This document shows positions 24,791 to 38,009 of a stretch of 64,000 bases of DNA, piece after piece (position 1 is the stretch's first letter; each line of letters opens with the position of its first letter). Where the stretch lies: positions 434,001 through 498,000 of the forward strand of contig NC_088307.1 in the NCBI RefSeq assembly GCF_032854445.1, given 5' to 3'. The translations under genes were made by a program, and so were the position numbers. Under the pieces are notes generated by a model. It was given only the letters and a program-made list of their open reading frames with translations. It ran no database searches and had not been told where the DNA came from. The DNA is from Liolophura sinensis. Lineage: Eukaryota > Mollusca > Polyplacophora > Chitonida > Chitonidae.

Positions 24791-25213
24791 TAGGGTAGAG
24801 ATCAAAATCCTGATAGTGCTTCTGATCACGTTTTTCCTGGTACACCCAGAATGATATATTTACTCCAGAAAGGAAGGTAAGTCCTATCTCCGTCCTATCT
24901 CCTCTCACACATGTACTAACACCTTTCTGTTATCACCCTTTAAACTAGCTCAAAGTTGAGCTGGAACATGAGTCAGTAAATCTGTACGTGTACATATACA
25001 TGTACAACTGTTTTGTATAACCTGGAAATGTGTTTCATGATGTTTAACTGTTGCGCGTTGTTCTCTATATGTCTCTCTTTTGTAGTAGCTTTGGCCAAAA
25101 TTAAGAGGGCGTTCGTAGCCTGGAATGAGTCGCATCGAGCTATATACGTGGATGGGTATATGGTCTTGTATATACACACGATGCTGCCTTATTTCGTCCA
25201 GAGACGACAAGCT

Positions 25214-25450
25214 CGTTGTGCCCGAGCATTCCGGTTTTTCACATCCATACACCCAACAGCCGTTGTGCCCGAGCATTCCGGTTTTTCACATCCATACACC
25301 CGACAGCCGTTGTGCCCGAGCATTCCGGTTTTTCACATCCATACACCCGACAGCCGTTGTGCCCGAGCATTTCGGTTTCCTACACACACGAGCCCGTCCA
25401 CCGTTGTACCCAAGCATTCCCGTCTACGACACACATATACCTAACCGCCG
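25214..25450. repeat. 47-bp minisatellite
   Basis: Five units of CGTTGTGCCCGAGCATTCCG with TTTTTCACATCCATACACCC; starts at 25261 and 25308. Confidence 0.93.
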
Positions 25451-26480
25451 TTGTATACGTAGAAAATCATTCTTTAATATTTCTTTAAAAGCTCATCAAA
25501 TAAACAAATAATAAAGGGTCTTCTCAATTTTACGATATTCCTTGTGAAAATATTGAGAAAAGTAACGTTCGTAAATTCACAGGTCACACATACTGTTTAA
25601 AAGTCAACTTTCATACCAGACAGGTTTGATTAATTGTGTGCAGTGAAGTATGCGATCCCTCGAAGCCAGTGTCTTCTCGCATCTGCCAACACTGGCTTGT
25701 TTAAATTCCTTTTTATCAAGGTTAACATCTTTTTTTTTATTTTCCCCACTTTATTAGACTTAAAAGATAGATCATATCGTATCGTAGTAAAAACATTTAG
25801 TGCCATATGTACTTTCATTTGCATGTTTGCAATAAATCACTTTGACAAAAATTCTGTTACATTAAGTCAACATTCCACATAATACTGTAAGGTTTTTTAC
25901 ACAACAGTGGTTCTGAGGCGCTTGTATTCTTTGACATTCTTAATCATTTGATGACTTCTTATTTGATAAACACTCATATCGAGAAAGTAAGGGAAATACA
26001 GTTAAACGATAATGCAAATACATTAAGAGTCTAAAATTTACAGAAACGACGGGGCGTGTGGCTAAGATATGTCAAAATAATGTTCGTGGATAGCCTTTGG
26101 CTTTGATAGTCTGCATGACATAATGAAAAATTCTAAGCGATAACACTGGACATTCCGCTGATATTGTCAACAAGCGAAACGAGTTGTTAAGTGTACGAAG
26201 AGCAGAGTCTGGTGTCTTTTTGTATAGACACAGCGTACACCCCATCAGCGCCTTAAACCAATGATACGCCTAGGGACAGGCGAATGACAATTTACAAGTT
26301 TTTTCTAGTATATCCGGTGATATCTGAAACCAGGAAACAATGCCATTTTCCTGTCAGGCGAAAATAACATGTATAAGGTAAGCAGTGTAATTGTTTAGAT
26401 TACCACATTTATTGAGTATTAAACCTAGATGTGGGTGCGTCTTCCGCACAAATTTTGTCTTAGAGGCAAGGACAGCAACT
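25450..26480. other. No recognised feature
   Basis: AT-rich sequence; no splice-flanked open frame or periodicity was noticed. Confidence 0.4.
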
Positions 26481-26519
26481 GTTCATTTCTCCATCAAAGC
26501 ATCTCTTCATCAATACACC

Positions 26520-26780
26520 CCCGTAGCGTGAAATTTTAGTATATTATCGGACAGGACGAACAGGCAGGAGTCATCTGCAAAGAGCCGGATGTCAAAGGTC
26601 ATATCGACAAGTTGGTCTACATGTAAACATAGCTGGACGAATACAGATCAGATCAGAGTAGGAGAGAGCCTTGTGGGTCTGTGGCTTGACCGGGACATCA
26701 ACTTTCGCCATTGGCCATTGTAGAAGTGAACATAGCAGTTGTTTAAGTCTTGACTTTTTTCGTCGATGTCATACCCAATC
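26520..26780 (-). mobile_element. Non-LTR retrotransposon reverse-transcriptase relic
   Basis: The minus strand near 26610-26540 reads MTFDIRLFADDSCLFVLSDN, containing the RT catalytic ADD box (F/Y-ADD). A DPQGSLL phrase just upstream recalls the PQGS motif that precedes it. Frames are interrupted between the motifs, so this is a dead fragment; the clade is not determined. Confidence 0.65.
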
Positions 26781-27589
26781 CGGATGCTTTTACCAAGTCA
26801 ATTGTTAATATCAACAAACGTTACCAATTTTGAGGGTGACATACCATTTTGACCTTGAAAAACAGAACTGTGGAACAAGTCATAGAGAAAATTGTATCAG
26901 TGGGCTTGGTCGACAGCGGGACAACGAGATTAGCAGCCTGGAAGTTTTCAGGTTTCATTGATGCAGGATGTCTCCTCCACCTAGATAAGTGGCTAAAGTG
27001 GCAAAACAGAAGCGATTATATCCCAAGTGTCGTGCTGAATGTTTAGGCTTAGCTTAGCCGCTTCATACGACAGCTTAATTTGTAGCTCTCTTCTCCAACA
27101 ATGCAGACAGCCGATGTGGATCTAAGCTTTTGGAATAAAATGAAATAAGAACATTCCCTACACTGGGATCGACTTGTGCTGTTGTTTTCTCACATTTTAT
27201 TTAAAATCAATGTCTTTTGTCTTTGTTATTTTTATAAGCAAACGTTGAGAATTGTTGTCTCAAGCAGAGAGTGGAAATCAAAACAGAAGACAGCTACGTA
27301 CAATTCCAGGCACTAATAGCCTAAACACGTTATTTGATCACTCAGGGCGTAGTTGAGTGATCAAACGGCGGGCTGTTAGTGCCGTTTCATATGTTTTATT
27401 ATTTAAAAAAACTGTCATTTGGAACAAAGAATTTAAAGTATATCAAAAAGTGGACATAAATGCGCTGACATAAATGCCAATCAGATAAAACTGATGGATT
27501 CAACTACAAATCTGGAAAACAGTGAGAACGTTTACACAGCTGAGGAAGGGAATTTGCCGTGGTTTTTGTTAAAAGAAGTACGATATTCA

Positions 27590-27842
27590 GATAACAGAGT
27601 GTTACGTCTCCAGTACGATATTCAAATGACAACAGGGTGTCACGTCTCCAGTACGATATTCAAATGACAACAGGGTGTCACGTCTCCAGTACGATATTCA
27701 AATGGCAACAGGGTGTCACGTCTCCAGTAAGATATTCAGATAAAAACACGGTGTCACGTCTCCAGTACGATATTCAGATGACAACAGGGTGTCACGTCTC
27801 CAGTACGATATTCAAATGACAACAGGGTGTCACGTCTCCGGT
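27590..27842. repeat. 38-bp minisatellite
   Basis: Six to seven units of CACGTCTCCAGTACGATATT plus CAAATGACAACAGGGTGT. Confidence 0.95.
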
Positions 27843-28150
27843 ATTATAAAGGAGCTTGTCCTCAATGGAGCCTTTAATTACATTTACATTTCACTTTTAT
27901 GTGAACATCTGCGTACCAAATAAGGAATTATACTAAAATATTACCTAGTAAACGGTGCCAATGTAAAAATGTATAACAAACAACTTTAACAAAAGCTCAA
28001 AAAGAAAAAGGCAGTAAAGAAAATAGATTGTGTAAATTTCTGCAGATTGGTATGCATAGTACATATGACATCACAGCTAGCCAGAACATGTAGAACAAGA
28101 CAACAGATACATGCCATCACATAAATACATTATATAAAATAAGAGTATTA

Positions 28151-28472
28151 TCAAATATCATCTAGGTTAAGGAATGTCAAAATTCTTTGAGGAACAGGCA
28201 GTTGACTGACTTTCGAGAGGATCTCCCGCCCGTCTGTCAACAGCAGGAGGTGACAACGGATGGCATTTCTGCACAGCAAGGTGAGGGAACAAGGGTTTGA
28301 TGCCTGTGTCCTTAACCACACCAAGAACTCTGAGTGCTCAGCTGATTTACCAGGAAGATCTAACCAGTTCTCTCTCCTCAGATCCCAGCCTGCCAGAACC
28401 AGAAAGCGGGCAGCCTCATAGAAACCATTCCATGTCAGCCAGCAAAGTGGGGAGTTCCTGTGGTTAGCAAAG
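28151..28472 (-). CDS. ASB-type gene, coding exon 4 (SOCS box)
   Basis: 322 nt after acceptor TTTCCCAG, ending with a stop at 28153-28151. It carries a final ankyrin-like unit (SPLCWLTWNGFYEAARFLV) and the SOCS box SLTLLCRNAIRCHLL...LPVPQRILTFL. Confidence 0.92.
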
Positions 28473-31400
28473 CTGGGAAACAATGAAGAATTATATCAGC
28501 TGGGTAGTGACTTCACAGATTGTACTCAAATTTGGAAACACATACAAACATGAAATAACCAATAGAGAGTACATGTACATTTAGGTCAATATGAATGTTC
28601 AAATTCCCTTTGTACTGTCTCCTTTGTAAACTAAATAGCCAATAGATATCAGTAAACTGAGAACCAGTAAAGTTGATCCAGGCAACACATATGCCAATAC
28701 AAGGGAGGTAACTAGCTAATGCTGGGAATGTGACAATCTGATAGACCTATCACAAGCACAGCCTTCTGTGTTACAGTGGCGAGCAGCAGACTATTTATAT
28801 ATTTGTATTTGACAGGCTGACAGAACAACTCCGCACACTCAAGAAACAAATGCCCACAATCATAAAACAACTCTGCACACTTTTAAAAATACTGCACACA
28901 ATATAATGAAACAAATGTGCACTCTAATTTTCTTGGAAAAACTGGACACATTGATGGAACAAGTTTTATTCAACAGGCATGTAACAAAATGAGAATAGAT
29001 GATAAAGTTTTAGTGATTTTTTTTTATTTCTTTGGTGTTTTGCTCCCTAATCAAGAGTTTTTCACCTGTAAAATGGGTATCAATAGTTTTATCCACAATA
29101 ACAATAACAAGTGGAAATAAGGCTTACCTTTGCAGAGTGAATCCAGGTGCAAAAATGTCAACCTGACCCCTGAAAGACACACCAGTTTTTGTACATGTAA
29201 ATGATTGCTCTTCTATTGACAAAAATCAAGAGAGGAAAACAATACAGAAGATAGTGTACAGAGGCTGACAAACTAGTGCCCATTTATCAGCACTCTATAT
29301 ATTTATTTGATTGGTGTCTCATATCACATTCAATCATTTTTTTAACTTTTTACAGTGGTTCCCCCCCCCCCAGTAAACCACTGCCATTCAGCAGGAACCT
29401 GACAAATATTACAACTTTGCAAGCTCATGATGTTAACAGTGTTGTAAACTAGGCTGATAGCACCCCACACAATCATGGGATTATGGTCAATATGTGGCCT
29501 ACAGTCTTGTGTTGAGCACCAAGCCTACAAATACCCAGGCTGCTATTTTCCCATTAACAAAGGTTGACAATTTTCTCCAGTGACTGTCTACCTTCTGCTG
29601 TGACGCAGAATGAGCATTCTTTCACGGTCTCCGGCTGATAGCACTCCACATAATCACATGATCATTACCAGTATGTCGCCCACCTTCTTGGGTCAAGTAT
29701 CAAACCAACAGACTTTACCCAGACTGCCTCCTTCCCCTTAACCAAGATTGACACCTTTTCTGCAGTGAGCCTAATTTACAATTTCCACCTGTAAGGGAGA
29801 ACTCAGATTGCCAATGGACTCCCTTCTCCTGTGTTATCTGAAAAGAGCTCTAACCATATGATGGCTACGGAGTCCTCCTCCTATCACCAGTAAATCTAAC
29901 AGCATGGATGTCAATACTAATCTGACATTAACTGAGCAGCAGACAAGGTATCAATCAGTACTTTCATACCTGGGCTCTGAGAACTCTGGAATGAGGCCTG
30001 CCCCATACTTCACAAAGATCTTCACAGCGTCCAGGTGCTCTCTGGAGTTGACAACACACTGGAAGACCAAGTTATGCAGGGGCGTGTAACGGTCATTATC
30101 CCGCACGCTGATCTTCGCCCCTCCAGCAATTAGCTGTAGACTCAGTTCTTCCTTTATCTTCATTTCTGGAAAAACAGAAAACATTATTGTTACTTATTCT
30201 GTTATTCACCATTTCTGTTGGGAATATTGATCCATTATTCCTCATCTACTGCTGTCAATCCCACTTACATGTACAGTAACATCTTCACACATTTCCCAGG
30301 TAACTTATGCCTCAGGTACTACTGCCATTCCCACTTACATGTACAGTTACATCAACACATATTTCCCAGGTAGCCGACTTCCAGATGTCATTAAAATTCT
30401 TACAGTTCAAACATATTCTTACGTTAGGCAGGTAGCTAAATGGTCCTGCTACCACTGCCATTCCCACGTTAAATACTCTACCATCTTCACAGATCTCCCA
30501 GGTACCTGTTTTGTCATCTACTACTATCATTCCCAGTAACAGTTATATTTTCACACATCTTCCAGGTACCTGATTGGTCATCTTCTGTCATTCCCACTTA
30601 CAGTTATATTTTTGGCACATCTGCCAGGTACCTGATTGGTCATCTTCTGTCATTCCCACTTACAGTTATATTTTTGGCACATCTGCCAGGTACCTGATTG
30701 GTCATCTTCTGTCATTCCCACTTACAGTTATATTTTCGCACATCTCCTAGGTACCTTATTGGTCATCTTCTGTCATTCCCACTTACAGTTATATTTTCAC
30801 AAATCTCCCAGGTACCTGATTGGTCATCTTCTGTCATTCCCACTTACACTTATATTTTTGGCACATCTGCCAGGTACCTGATTGGTCATCTTCTGTCATT
30901 CCCTCTTACAGTTATATTTTCACACATCTGCCAGGTACCTGTTTTGTCATCTACTACTGTCATTCCCACTTACAGTTATATTTTCGGCACATCTCCCAGG
31001 TACCTGTTTTGTCATCTTAAACTGTCATTCCCACTTACAGTTATATTTTCAGCACATCTCCCAGGTGCCTGACTGGTCATCTTCTGTCATTCCCACTTAA
31101 AGATATATTTTCGGCACATCTCCCAGGTACCTGATTGGTCATCTTCTGTCATTCCCACTTACAGTTATATTTTCGCACATCTCCCAGGTACCTGATTGGT
31201 CATCTTCTTTCATTCCCACTTACAGTTATATTTTCGCACATCTCCCTGGTACCCGATTGGTCATCTTCTGTCATTCCCACTTACAGTTATATTTTCACAC
31301 ATCTCCCAGGTACTTGATTGGTCATCTTCTGTCATTCCCACTTACAGTTATATTTTCGGCACATCTCCCCAGGTACCTGATTGGTCATCTTCTGTCATTC

Positions 31401-34400
31401 CCACTTACAGTTATACTTTCACACATCTCCCAGGTACCTGATTGGTCATTTTCTGTGACTCCCACTTACGGTTATATTTTCGGCACATCTCCCAGGTACC
31501 TGATTGGTCATCTTCTGTCATTCCCTCTTACAGTTATATTTTCGGCACATCTCCCAGGTACCCAATTTGTCATCTTCTGTCATTCCCACTTAGTTATATT
31601 TTCGGCACATCTCCCAGGTACCCAATTTGTCACCTTCTGTCATTCCCACTTACAGTTATATTTTCGGCACATCTCCCAGGTACCTGATTGGTCATCTTCT
31701 GTCATTCCCACTTACAGTTAAATTTTCGGCACATCTCCCAGGTACCCAATTTGTTATCTTCTGTCATTCCCACTTACAGTTAAATTTTCGCACATCTCCC
31801 AGGTACCCAATTTTTCATCTAAAACTGTCATTCCCACTTACAGTTATATTTTCACAAATCTCTCAGGTACCCGATTGGTCATCTTCTGTCATTCCCACTT
31901 ATAGTTATATTTTCGGCACATCTCCCCAGGTACTTGATTGGTCATCTTCTGTCATTCTCACTTACAGTTATATTTTCGGCACATCTCCCAGGTACCCAAT
32001 TTGTCATTTTCTGTCATTCCCACTTACGATTATATTTTCGGCACATCTCCCAGTCACCTGATTGGTCATCTGTCATTCTCACTTACAGTTATATTTTCAG
32101 CACATCTCCCAGGTACCTGATTGGTCATCTTCTGTCATTCCCTCTTACAGTTATATTTTCGGCACATCTCCCAGGTACCCAATTTGTCACCTTCTGTCAT
32201 TCCCACTTAGTTATATTTTCGGCACATCTCCCAGGTACCCAATTTGTCACCTTCTGTCATTCCCACTTACAGTTATATTTTCGGCACATCTCCCAGGTAC
32301 CTGATTGGTCATCTTCTGTCATTCCCACTTACAGTTAAATTTTCGGCACATCTCCCAGGTACCCAATTTGTTATCTTCTGTCATTCCCACTTACAGTTAA
32401 ATTTTCGCACATCTCCCAGGTACCCAATTTTTCATCTAAAACTGTCATTCCCACTTACAGTTATATTTTCACAAATCTCTCAGGTACCCGATTGGTCATC
32501 TTCTGTCATTCCCACTTATAGTTATATTTTCGGCACATCTCCCCAGGTACTTGATTGGTCATCTTCTGTCATTCTCACTTACAGTTATATTTTCGGCACA
32601 TCTCCTAGGTACCCAATTTGTCATTTTCTGTCATTCCCACTTACGATTATATTTTCGGCACATCTCCCAGTCACCTGATTGGTCATCTGTCATTCTCACT
32701 TACAGTTATATTTTCAGCACATCTCCCAGGTACCTGATTGGTCATCTTCTGTCATTCCCACTTACAGTTATATTTTCGGCACATCTCCCAGGTACCCAAT
32801 TTGTCATCTACTGCTGTCATTCCCACTTACAGTTATATTTTCACACATCTCTCAGGTACCTGATTGGTCATCTTCTGTCATTCCCACTTACAGTTATATT
32901 TCCGCACATCACCTCAGGTACCTGATTGGTCATCTAGTACTGTCATTCCCACTTACAGTTATATTTGCACATGTCTCCCAGGTATCTGATTGGCCATCTT
33001 CTATCATTCTCACTTAGTTATATTTGCACACGTCTCCCAGGTATCTGCTATGTCATCTACTATCGTCATTCCCACTTACAGTTATATTTCCGCACATCTC
33101 CCCAGGTACCTGATTGGTCATCTAGTACTGTCATTCCCACTTACAGTTATATTTGCACATGTCTCCCAGGTATCTGATTGGCCATCTTCTATCATTCTCA
33201 CTTAGTTATATTTGCACACGTCTCCCAGGTATCTGATATGTCATCTACTACCGTCATTCCCACTTAGTTATATTTTCGCAAGTCTCCCAGGTATCTGATT
33301 TGTCATCTACTACCGTCATTCCGACTTACAGTTATATTTTCGCAAGTCTCCAAGGTATCTGGTTTGTCATCTACTACTGTCATTCCCACTTACAGTTATA
33401 TTTTCGCAAGTCTCCAAGGTATCTGATATGTCATCTACTACCGTCATTCCCACTTACAGTTATATTTTTGCAAGTCTCCCAGGTATCTGATTTGTCATCT
33501 ACTACCGTCATTCCGACTTAGTTATATTTTCGCACATCTCCCAGGTACCTGATATGTCATCTACTACCGTCATTCCCACTTACAGTTATATTTTTGCAAG
33601 TCTCCCAGGTATCTGATTTGTCATCTACTACCGTCATTCCCACTTACAGTTATATTTTTGCAAGTCTCCCCAGGTACCTGATTGGTCATCTAGTACTGTC
33701 ATTCCCACTTACAGTTATATTTGCACATGTCTCCCAGGTATCTGATTGGTCATCTTCTATCATTCTCACTTAGCTATATTTGCACACGTCTCCCAGGTAT
33801 CTGATTTGTCATCTACTACCATCATTCCGACTTACAGTTATATTTTCGCACATCTCCCAGGTATCTGATATGTCATCTACTACTGTCATTCCCACTTACA
33901 GTTATATTTTTGCAAGTCTCCCAGGTATCTGATTTGTCATCTACTACCATCATTCCCACTTACAGTTATATTTTCGCAAGTCTCCCAGGTATCTGGTTTG
34001 TCATCTACTACTGTCATTCCCACTTACAGTTATATTTTCGCAAGTCTCCCCAGGTACCTGATTGGTCATCTAGTACTGTCATTCCCACTTACAGTTATAT
34101 TTGCACATGTCTCCCAGGTATCTGATTTGTCATCTACTACCATCATTCCCACTTACAGTTATATTTTTGCAAGTCTCCCAGGTATCTGATTTGTCATCTA
34201 CTATCGTCATTCCCACTTACAGTTATATTTCCGCACATCTCCCCAGGTACCTGATTGGTCATCTAGTACTGTCATTCCCACTTACAGTTATATTTGCACA
34301 TGTCTCCCAGGTATCTGATTGGTCATCTTCTATCATTCTCACTTAGTTATATTTGCACACATCTCCCAGGTATCTGATATGTCATCTACTACCGTCAATC

Positions 34401-37090
34401 CCACTTACAGTTATATTTTTGCAAGTCTCCCAGGTATCTGATTTGTCATCTACTACCGTCATTCCCACTTACAGTTATATTTTCGCAAGTCTCCAAGGTA
34501 TCTGATTTGTCATCTACTACCATCATTCCCACTTACAGTTATATTTTCGCAAGTCTCCAAGGTATCTGGTTTGTCATCTACTACTGTCATTCCCACTTAC
34601 AGTTATATTTGCACATGTCTCCCAGGTATCTGATTTGTCATCTACTACCATCATTCCCACTTACAGTTATATTTTCGCAAGTCTCCCAGGTATCTGATTT
34701 GTCATCTACTACCGTCATTCCCACTTACAGTTATATTTTCGCAAGTCTCCAAGGTATCTGGTTTGTCATCTACTACTGTCATTCCCACTTTCAGTTATAT
34801 TTTCGCACATCTCCCAGGTACCTGATTTCTTGTGACATCATACTTACAAATGTGTGTAGGCCTACAGCTAAAAACGAATAAAATGATAATTCTTCAGCAG
34901 AGACACAGACTCATGACTTTTCCAACATTTGTATAATGAAGAGAATATTGCAGTGAAAGTTGAACAGCATAAATTGTTCAACTGAGAGATGAAAATCATG
35001 CAAATTGAGCAATGCCTATATTATGTGCGATATCCTGTGCAATGTGCAATGTTTATAGTCGTCAACACTGACTGTGATATCCTGTGTAATATGTATAGTA
35101 GTCAAAACTGACTGTGATATCCTGTACAATGTTTATAGTCGTCAACACTGACCGTGTGATATCCTGTGCAATGTTTATAGTCATCAACACTGACCGTGTG
35201 ATATCCTGTGCAATGTTTATAGTCATCAACACTGACCGTGTGATATCCTGTGCAATGTTTATAGTCATCAACACTGACCGTGTGATATCCTGTGCAATGT
35301 TTATAGTCATCAACACTGACCGTGTGATATCCTGTGCAATGTTTATAGTCATCAACACTGACCGTGTGATATCCTGTGCAATGTCTATAGTCATCAACAC
35401 TGACCGTGTGATTTCCTGTGCAATGTTTACAGTCATCAACACTGACCGTGTGATTTCCTGTGCAATGTTTACAGTCATCAACAATGACTGTGTGATATCC
35501 TGTGCAATGTTTACAGTCATCAACACTGACCGTGTGATTTCCTGTGCAATGTTTACAGTCATCAACAATGACTGTGTGATATCCTGTGCAATGTTTACAG
35601 TCATCAACACTGACCGTGTGATTTCCTGTGCAATGTTTACAGTCATCAACACTGACCGTGTGATTTCCTGTGCAATGTTTACAGTCATCAACACTGACCG
35701 TGTGATATCCTGTGCAATGTTTATAGTCGTCAACACTGACTGTGTGATATCCTGTGCAATGTTTACAGTCATCAACACTGACCGTGTGATTTCTTGTGCA
35801 ATGTTTACAGTCATCAACACTGACTGTGTGATATCCTGTGCAATGTTTACAGTCATCAACACTGACCGTGTGATTTCCTGTGCAATGTTTACAGTCATCA
35901 ACACCGACTGTGCGATATCCTCTATATATCTTTAAACATAAATGAACAGCCCATCTGTTACATGTAGTTTCTTATCTAGCCTTACCCTTAGCACAAATCT
36001 GTGCTTTATGTAAAGCTGTACGGTTATTGACATCAGCCTTGTTAACATCTGCACCATGCACCAGCAGCATGTCTACCACCCTCGGGCTCCCTGCCAGGCA
36101 GGCTTCCATCAGCGGGGTGCTAAGGGTCAAACTGGAATGGTCCACCTCAGCACCATGCTTGATCAACATCTCCCCGATATCTGCTCTGTCAGCTGCTGCG
36201 GCGTGGTGCAGTGGCTGGTAGCCATCGTCGTCTGTTGTGCCGACATCCACTCCGCAGTCCAGCAGGTAAGCCACAACCTCCTTTGCCTGACCTAGCACTG
36301 CCTGACACAGAGCAGTGCGACTTTTCTCATCCCTCAATTCCAGGTCTATACCGATTTCCACGAACACTTTCACCATGTTGACATGGCCTTTATGGGCTGC
36401 CATATGAAAAGCACTGCGTCCAAAGGCATCGGTCTTAAAAAGGTTAGCGCCATGAGTGCCCAGGAACTTGACTACCTCAGTGTTTCCACCCAACACTGCC
36501 TTGTGCAGGACAGTCATCCCGCCTTTCTCTGCAGGGGTCTGACTGTTTATATCTGCTCCGTGCTCCACCAGTATCCTGACCACACCCAGATGTCCATTCA
36601 GAGCAGCCAGGTGGAGAATTGTCTCTCCAGTTCTCCTCTGACACGCTCTGTTCAGTCGTCCCCCGCGCTGTATCAGGAATTCTACAATGTCAGCGTAACC
36701 ATTAGATGCTGCAATCATGATCGGCGTCACGCCGTCTACGTCGCTCATGTTCACTACCGACCCCATTGACAGTAATTTTTGAACGACCCTTAAAGACCCT
36801 GTCTCGGCGGCATAATGAAGAAGCCGTCGTCCCTTATCGTCCATATATCGCACACTCGGCGGTGGCCGTAACTGTAATACCTCTTCTACAATACAAACAT
36901 TCCCACTTTTAACGCTGGCCACAAATATCTTATTAGGATCAATCACACCGGAATCATTTCGATTGGTCACGTTACTGACGCAGCAGGAAGACCGGGTGAC
37001 CAGATTTCGCACAGCCTCCAGGTCTCCATCACACACTGCTTGCTCTAAACACGTTTGGAGCGGTGGACTGGCCACCTGATCCAAATCCAT
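28151..37090 (-). CDS. Ankyrin repeat and SOCS box (ASB-type) protein, complete, 4 coding exons
   Basis: Exons 37090-35986, 30165-29970, 29169-29128 and 28472-28151 join in phase and give 554 residues. Residues 1-80 start MDLDQVASPP and include a VEEVLQL helix. They are followed by about eight canonical ankyrin repeats in exon 1 (for example GRRLLHYAAETGSLRVVQKLL, GETILHLAALNGHLGVVRIL and DGYQPLHHAAAADRADIGEML) and more in exon 2. The last exon has SPLCWLTWNGFYEAARFLVLAGWDL, then a SOCS box: BC-box LTLLCRNAIR and a Cul5-box-like LPVP, ending LTFLNLDDI. ASB proteins are substrate receptors of elongin-B/C-Cullin5 ubiquitin ligases. The substrate and the exact ASB orthologue cannot be told. Intron 1 holds two large minisatellites. 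Confidence 0.9.
29128..29169 (-). CDS. ASB-type gene, coding exon 3 (42-nt microexon)
   Basis: Acceptor TCTTTCAG, donor AAG|GTAAGCC. It encodes GQVDIFAPGFTLQ. Exons 2 and 4 are in phase with or without it because 42 is divisible by three, so it may be constitutive or a cassette. The strong splice sites and a fitting ankyrin-loop sequence favour inclusion. Confidence 0.75.
29970..30165 (-). CDS. ASB-type gene, coding exon 2
   Basis: 196 nt, from acceptor TTTTCCAG to donor CCCAG|GTATGA. It encodes KIKEELSLQLIAGGAKISVRD, then RYTPLHNLVFQCVVN, continuing the ankyrin stack. Phase fits exons 1 and 3. Confidence 0.9.
30490..34835. repeat. About 61-64-bp minisatellite in intron 1 of the ASB-type gene
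   Basis: Roughly 70 units containing GTCATTCCCACTTACAGTTA, TATTTTCG(G)CACATCTCCC and AGGTACCTGATTGGTCATCT. The left half uses ACCTGATTGGTCATCTTCTG; the right half (from about 32930) uses ATCTGATTTGTCATCTACTA with CGCAAGTCTCC. A block at 31621-32060 recurs at 32238-32678 (offset 617) with the same variants. On the gene's strand each unit contains AACTGTAAGTGGGA, a donor-like sequence. Confidence 0.97.
35035..35925. repeat. 42-bp minisatellite in intron 1 of the ASB-type gene
   Basis: About 21 units of GTGATATCCTGTGCAATGTT with TATAGTCATCAACACTGACC. Because 42 is divisible by three, both strands stay open for over 270 codons; there is no start context or splice evidence, so I do not call a protein. 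Confidence 0.97.
35986..37090 (-). CDS. ASB-type gene, coding exon 1 (ankyrin repeats)
   Basis: 1105 nt, 368 codons plus one base. It ends AAGG|GTAAGG. The ATG at 37090 begins MDLDQVASPPLQTCLEQAV, a typical helical start before ankyrin repeats. Eight or so LHxAAxxGHxxVVxxLL repeats are visible. Confidence 0.93.
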
Positions 37091-37099
37091 TGTCTTTAC

Positions 37100-38000
37100 T
37101 ATTCAACACTCACATTAAAACCATCACCAAACTAACATGTCCACTGCAACAAATCGCCCTTAACTTCATAACCCGTCAAACGTGTTTTCGGAAGCACTCT
37201 TCTGTTTTGAAGGCGATTTAGGTGCACGAGTAACTCTCCTGTTAATTGTTTGTTGACATTCTAATGCAGCCTAGATTGTACACGTGTTTTGCATATGTAA
37301 TCAATGTGTGCCCTGAACTGAAAAACCCAAAACTTAGTTCGCTGTATTTTTAAATGGACTTTTTAAATGCCGTGGTGCAGAACATTTGGCTGATCCTGAG
37401 TCCTGAAAAATATAAATCCTAAGAACACCTGAGGCCCCTTTAATTTATCAGACAAAAAGGGAATATAGCCGAGCCTACATATATGTATGTGTGTACGCAC
37501 CAGTACGTCTACTACAATTTTGTTACGCCACATGTAAACCACAGGGCACATAGGTATTTGTAGCAGACCTATTTATGCATGGTAATTACAATTACTGTGC
37601 CTTGTTCAAATCTGACTTACTACAGGTAAAAAAGAAATTGATTAGATTGAGGAGTAACTATACAGGCCTGCATGTACCGGTATATGTAGGTATACTTACA
37701 CAGGCATATTCATAAAAAGATTCGCGTCACATTATAAACACCGATCTATAATATGTTCTACTTCTACCTATTCTTTATGGAAAATACATACAGGTATTTT
37801 TTCAACCATCCGTAAAAACGAGAAAACTAATTTCCTGAATATGGACTTAACTGCTAATGTATGCGTTACAGGAGCCTTGAAATAAGTAACCACAAAACTG
37901 AAAGCAGTACCCTTTCTTCGTAGAGTAGAATTTTTCGAAAAGGTAAGTGATCGTTTTTTTAAAACTCCGTACTCTAGATAGTCATATACGACAGCCGTCA
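37100..38000. other. Upstream region of the ASB-type gene
   Basis: No array or mobile element was seen between the ASB start codon and the 42-bp array at 38010. It presumably contains the promoter and 5' leader. No TATA box could be assigned. Confidence 0.4.
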
Positions 38001-38009
38001 GGTTTATAC

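Noticed and set aside
35062-35935. Open frames of over 270 codons on both strands
   Set aside because: They result from a 42-bp tandem unit without stops; both strands are open at once and the region is inside an intron of the ASB-type gene.
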